A DNA stretch of 64,000 nt from assembly GCF_000208865.1 (NCBI RefSeq), contig NC_018392.1, forward strand, positions 3,296,652-3,360,651, read 5' to 3'. Origin of the DNA: Neospora caninum Liverpool. Lineage: Eukaryota > Apicomplexa > Conoidasida > Eucoccidiorida > Sarcocystidae. The position numbers were made by a program, and so were the translations under genes. Positions 60,701-64,000 of this stretch are shown piece by piece. Positions within the stretch are counted from its first letter, which is position 1. The number at the start of each line of letters is the position of its first letter. Under the pieces are notes generated by a model. That model was not told the origin of the DNA. It ran no database searches and saw only the letters and a program-made list of their open reading frames with translations.

Positions 60701-62284
60701 TCGGATAAGATACAGTCCACGTCGGCCTGTCGCTGCTGCACTGCAGCGATAGATCACAGTACGTTATCAGGCACCACGGCAGGCATTCTCCTGATCTGCA
60801 AACCCGGTGTCTGCGACTCTGCTGAGGCCGAAGGCTCGAAAAAAAACTGTGCAATTGGAGCAACGCAAACGCAATGAATACCAAGTATAGTTTCCCAAAC
60901 GTATCAAGTCTGTGATGACTATTTTCGAGTGTTGTCTTCCTTCAGATGAACTAAAAGTGGTAGCTCGAAGGACAATTGAATCGTAGTGGGCTTCCTTGTA
61001 CGTGCTTGAAGATCCCAGAATGGTGCTAACGACAGATATATCATCCATGTTTCTGCCTCCAAGGAACTACCATGACAAAAATAAATATGCTGGGTTTGAA
61101 CGTCCGGTGCAGTATCATCACCACAACAGACGAACCCGGTTCACAGGGACCCTATACTGCCGCAGTCGTGTCGATGCTAAAGCAACTCAGATCACGGGAA
61201 GCAAGATAAGTAAACGCCCGAGGATTGTAGTGAGGGGATATACTTTCTTAAGCTCACACTTGGGAAAAGTTTCGTTAACTCTCGTCGCAGGACATCCCAT
61301 GCATACGCCAGGTGGAAGACTGGTGTCCTGCGAATCCGTCAAGGTACAGTCGCTTCCCGCTGATACGTTTTTGGCCGAAGACTTGACAAACCACAAGAAA
61401 GAGACTGGAGCAAAAACAATCTCTAACGATTCAGAACGGGGCGTCGAACTCACCTGCACTGGAAAGGAGGCAGTGTCCCGCAACCAAGTCTTAGTACGCA
61501 AGTTAACACCACCTGTGACAAGTCGCCCGTGACCATTGCACCCCTTACCAACAATAGCGGGCACTTGAGACACAATATCGATATACAGGTTCCCAATGGA
61601 GCGCGCGACCAATAATTGCTTTCCCTCGATCTTGACGCCTTTCAATTGACAAGTTATCTGGTAGGCCGGTTGCTAGAAAAAGCTCACTAACTCAAACCAC
61701 AATGGCCAAAAAACGGTTGCAGCTGATGGGAGTTTTTGGTATTGGGACTGTGGTCTGCACACATTTATGATCCCCTGTCTCACTGCATTTCCCGGTAGCT
61801 AGTAGAGAGCGTCGCGTCGTGCTGCACATGATAGAGTGGAGCGGCTCGCGTCGGGCTGCCAAAAAGATAGAAGAAAAAGAGTAGCTCTCCTCAGCACTTG
61901 CGCCCCGACACACGCAGCGCAGCAAAGACACACGGAGATGGCAGCTCTCAGCCCTCCGGATTGAACCGGAACACGGCTTACGCTTGTCTAATTCATCGCA
62001 CGACCATCGGATCACCATCTTCAGACGAACGGTTGTCTCTCAGAGATGGCCGTGCACGTCCACTCCGGTTGACGTCTACGGTGGTCGTGCTCCCGAGCCC
62101 AACGCTTCAGAGTCAGGAGATGGAGATGCACCAAACAAGCTGATTCCTTATAAACGTGTTTTCCTTTCTACAGTAACCAACCAAGCGATGTGGTCAGGAA
62201 AAGCGAGCGCCGCTAAGGCCCGCTTACTCTCCTCCCGCAGCACTCTTAAAACAAGTGTACAGAACGTGACAGTGGACGCTACTT
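57701..62284. other. subtelomeric region without a confident gene
   Basis: Several short open frames on both strands. On the minus strand 61645-61187 has exon-like features: a possible donor ATTGTTG|GTAAGG near 61550, an acceptor CTTGTCACAG and a strong donor TTCCAGTGCAG|GTGAGT near 61450. A strong acceptor TTCTTCTATCTTTTTGGCAG lies on the minus strand near 61860. I could not assemble these into a consistent gene. A 72-codon plus-strand frame at 59208-59426 contains DVLVDRDGSARLVDVG, faintly like a kinase loop, too little to name. Confidence 0.4.
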
Positions 62285-63006
62285 TCATACACTCAGCGGC
62301 ACATTTGGTTGGCACCGCAAGGCTTTCTCGGGAACTGTGGAGCTTCTAAAGTATCGCCGTTCAGCTTCAGCATTGACACGTGGAACTTGGAACAGGCAAG
62401 TTTTGAGCCGGAGACCTGAGCGTGTCTGCCTGCTTTCCTTAGCTCGACCGCCAAAACCGGAAAGGCGGAAGCGCATGACACCTGAATCGAATGCGAATAG
62501 CGGGGCCAGCCGCGACCTTTATCGCCCCTTACGTGTCACTCCGGCCCGACTCTGGAAGAGAAGAGCTCTCCAACACCATTCGTCCGTTTCCAAAACTCTG
62601 ACGGCGCAAACTGCATCCAACCGGTGAGGCGTTTTGCTCCCGCCCCACCTGCTAGTCTTACGCGTTGCCGCCTGCCACTCGCTCGGAGCCTCTCACCTCT
62701 GCACAGAAGGAAGCATTTCCCGCACGCGACAGCGCACACCAGCAGTTCCCGCCGCTTTCCCACTTGGTTGTTGCCTAGCATCGCAGTCTCTCTTCTGAGC
62801 GCGAGCCATCTCTGCTGGAGGTGCACTCGCTTGGAGTTCAGCGCTTCTGAAGCCTGCGACGCGTCAACGGTGCTCAGGAGGGACAAAACTTTCAGTTTCT
62901 GGACATAGTTCTTAAGGCGCTGACGCTGTCGTTTCATGAGCCCCCTTGCTCCGTCCTCCGCCTCACACACAAGGCGACACACAGTCTCCAAGTTGACGGC
63001 ATTCAT
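62285..63006 (-). CDS. candidate telomere-proximal gene pointing inward (uncharacterised)
   Basis: Minus-strand open stretch from an ATG at 63006-63004 (MNAVNLETVCRLVCEAEDG...) through a charged, helix-like segment rich in Lys, Arg and Gln, to a donor GCAGAG|GTGAGA at 62697/62696 (103 codons plus 1 nt). A fitting acceptor CGATTCAG (exon from 62481) continues in phase to a stop at 62285. Further upstream another donor, GGAGGAG|GTGAGT at 63123/63122, could end an untranslated exon next to the telomere, but I see no clear acceptor between it and the ATG. No family recognised; it may be a shared subtelomeric gene or a remnant. Confidence 0.3.
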
Positions 63007-63235
63007 CCGGCAAATGAACAGGCGTGTTCGTAGACACATATAGACCAGTGTCGACCGCAGGCGAATCCAAAAAAACGGATCCTGGCATGGACACCCCCAG
63101 TCGATATACTGAGCGTACTCACCTCCTCCACTGTTATGCCGAACAGAAGTCACTGGGGATGACCAGCGACGTCCGCAGTTCTCTGTCCCCGTCCTGCGCC
63201 ACTGCCCAACGAGGAGACGCGCCCGAGCAGACGCC

Positions 63236-63618
63236 AGGGTCTAGGGCTTTAGGGTCTAGGGTTTTTAGGGTCTAGGGTTTTTAGGGTCTAGGGTTTTTAG
63301 GGTCTAGGGTTTTTAGGGTCTAGGGTTTTTAGGGTCTAGGGTTTTTAGGGTCTAGGGTTTTTAGGGTCTAGGGTTTTTAGGGTCTAGGGTTTTTAGGGTC
63401 TAGGGTTTTTAGGGTCTAGGGTTTTTAGGGTCTAGGGTTTTTAGGGTCTAGGGTTTTTAGGGTCTAGGGTTTTTAGGGTCTAGGGTTTTTAGGGTCTAGG
63501 GTTTTTAGGGTCTAGGGTTTTTAGGGTCTAGGGTTTTTAGGGTCTAGGGTTTTTAGGGTCTAGGGTTTTTAGGGTCTAGGGTTTTTAGGGTCTAGGGTTT
63601 TTAGGGTCTAGGGTTTTT
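63236..63618 (+). repeat. telomere-adjacent 16-bp variant array
   Basis: After a short degenerate start, 23 head-to-tail copies of AGGGTCTAGGGTTTTT fill 63251-63618 exactly (368 bp). The unit combines a TCTAGGG and a TTTTTAGGG variant of the telomere repeat. No base differences among the 23 copies were seen. Confidence 0.95.
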
Positions 63619-64000
63619 AGGGTTTAGGGTTTTTAGGGTTTAGGGTTTAGGGTTTAGGGTTTAGGGTTTAGGGTTTAGGGTTTAGGGTTTAGGGTTTAGG
63701 GTTTAGGGTTTAGGGTTTAGGGTTTAGGGTTTAGGGTTTAGGGTTTAGGGTTTAGGGTTTAGGGTTTAGGGTTTTAGGGTTTAGGGTTTAGGGTTTAGGG
63801 TTTAGGGTTTAGGGTTTAGGGTTTAGGGTTTAGGGTTTAGGGTTTAGGGTTTAGGGTTTAGGGTTTTAGGGTTTAGGGTTTAGGGTTTAGGGTTTAGGGT
63901 TAGGGTTTAGGGTTTAGGGTTTAGGGTTTTAGGGTTTAGGGTTTAGGGTTTAGGGTTTAGGGTTTAGGGTTTATAGGGTTTAGGGTTTAGGGTTTAGGGG
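63619..64000 (+). repeat. telomere, TTTAGGG repeats
   Basis: One transitional 16-mer (AGGGTTTAGGGTTTTT) followed by canonical TTTAGGG repeats to the window end, with occasional 6-bp, 8-bp and TTTATAGGG variants. G-rich strand oriented outward, so this is a true chromosome end. Confidence 0.98.

Noticed and set aside
63236..63618. CRISPR array or minisatellite gene
   Set aside because: The unit is a variant of the adjoining telomere repeat, with no spacers and no coding frame.

Overview
The window is the right-hand end of a nuclear chromosome. It finishes in canonical TTTAGGG telomere repeats with the G-rich strand running 5'->3' off the end (63619-64000), preceded by 23 copies of a 16-bp variant (63251-63618). 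Telomere type, GC-rich composition, GT-AG introns with GTAAGT/GTGAGT donors, a MGNRIS start in a good ATG context and an RRLAE (TEXEL-like) motif all suggest a tissue-cyst coccidian such as Toxoplasma or a close relative (Hammondia, Neospora). The species is inferred.

Layout. (1) 623-3186, minus strand: a two-exon gene for a ~750-residue Ser/Arg-rich protein with an N-myristoylation-type start. (2) 3187-7770: no gene I can defend. (3) 7782-56806, plus strand: what I read as one ~49-kb gene made almost entirely of microexons. (4) 56807-57700: a decayed extra repeat unit. (5) 57.7-63.2 kb: subtelomeric DNA with weak exon candidates on the minus strand. (6) Telomere.

The main result is in region 3. 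The DNA from about 10.2 to 56.8 kb looks like a non-coding satellite of 29 diverged monomers of about 1.4-1.9 kb. Every monomer carries, always on the plus strand and in the same order, three splice-bounded mini-exons: acceptor AG, then 3, 9 and 9 nt, each followed by a GTA/GTG donor. The first intron of the triad is mostly 480-570 nt and the second is mostly 265-300 nt. Only one slot breaks the length rule (3 nt instead of 9, still a multiple of three). The exon sequences differ widely between monomers while AG, length and GT are kept. Joined in order they give about 201 codons with no stop in one frame, whereas the other two frames meet stops at once or within four monomers. Each monomer adds seven residues (1+3+3): position 1 is always Ala/Ser/Thr, position 5 is Leu/Val/Ile in 26 of 29 monomers, and position 3 is usually Gln/Glu. 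That is a heptad with 4-3 hydrophobic spacing, i.e. a predicted coiled coil of about 29 heptads built one heptad per monomer.

Upstream, exons 7782-8020 and 8366-8582 join in phase and encode a leader with one membrane segment followed by RRLAE. Exon 2 ends in phase 0 at a GTAAGC donor. Exons 9108-9149 and 9424-9432 then sit at the spacing expected of a first, non-standard triad. At the far end the last mini-exon has lost its donor, so the frame runs 13 codons on to a stop at 56804-56806. The whole model is 91 exons, about 382 residues and 1,149 nt of coding sequence in 49 kb. It resembles the logic of schistosome micro-exon genes: secretory 5' exon, many symmetric microexons, short terminal exon. 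It remains a sequence-based inference until cDNA is examined. Parts of the array are recent duplications (1631 bp x3, 1902 bp x2, ~3.4 kb x2, 4.8-kb-spaced copies), so heptad number probably varies between strains. Three AT-rich islands inside the array look like foreign, possibly organelle-derived, insertions.
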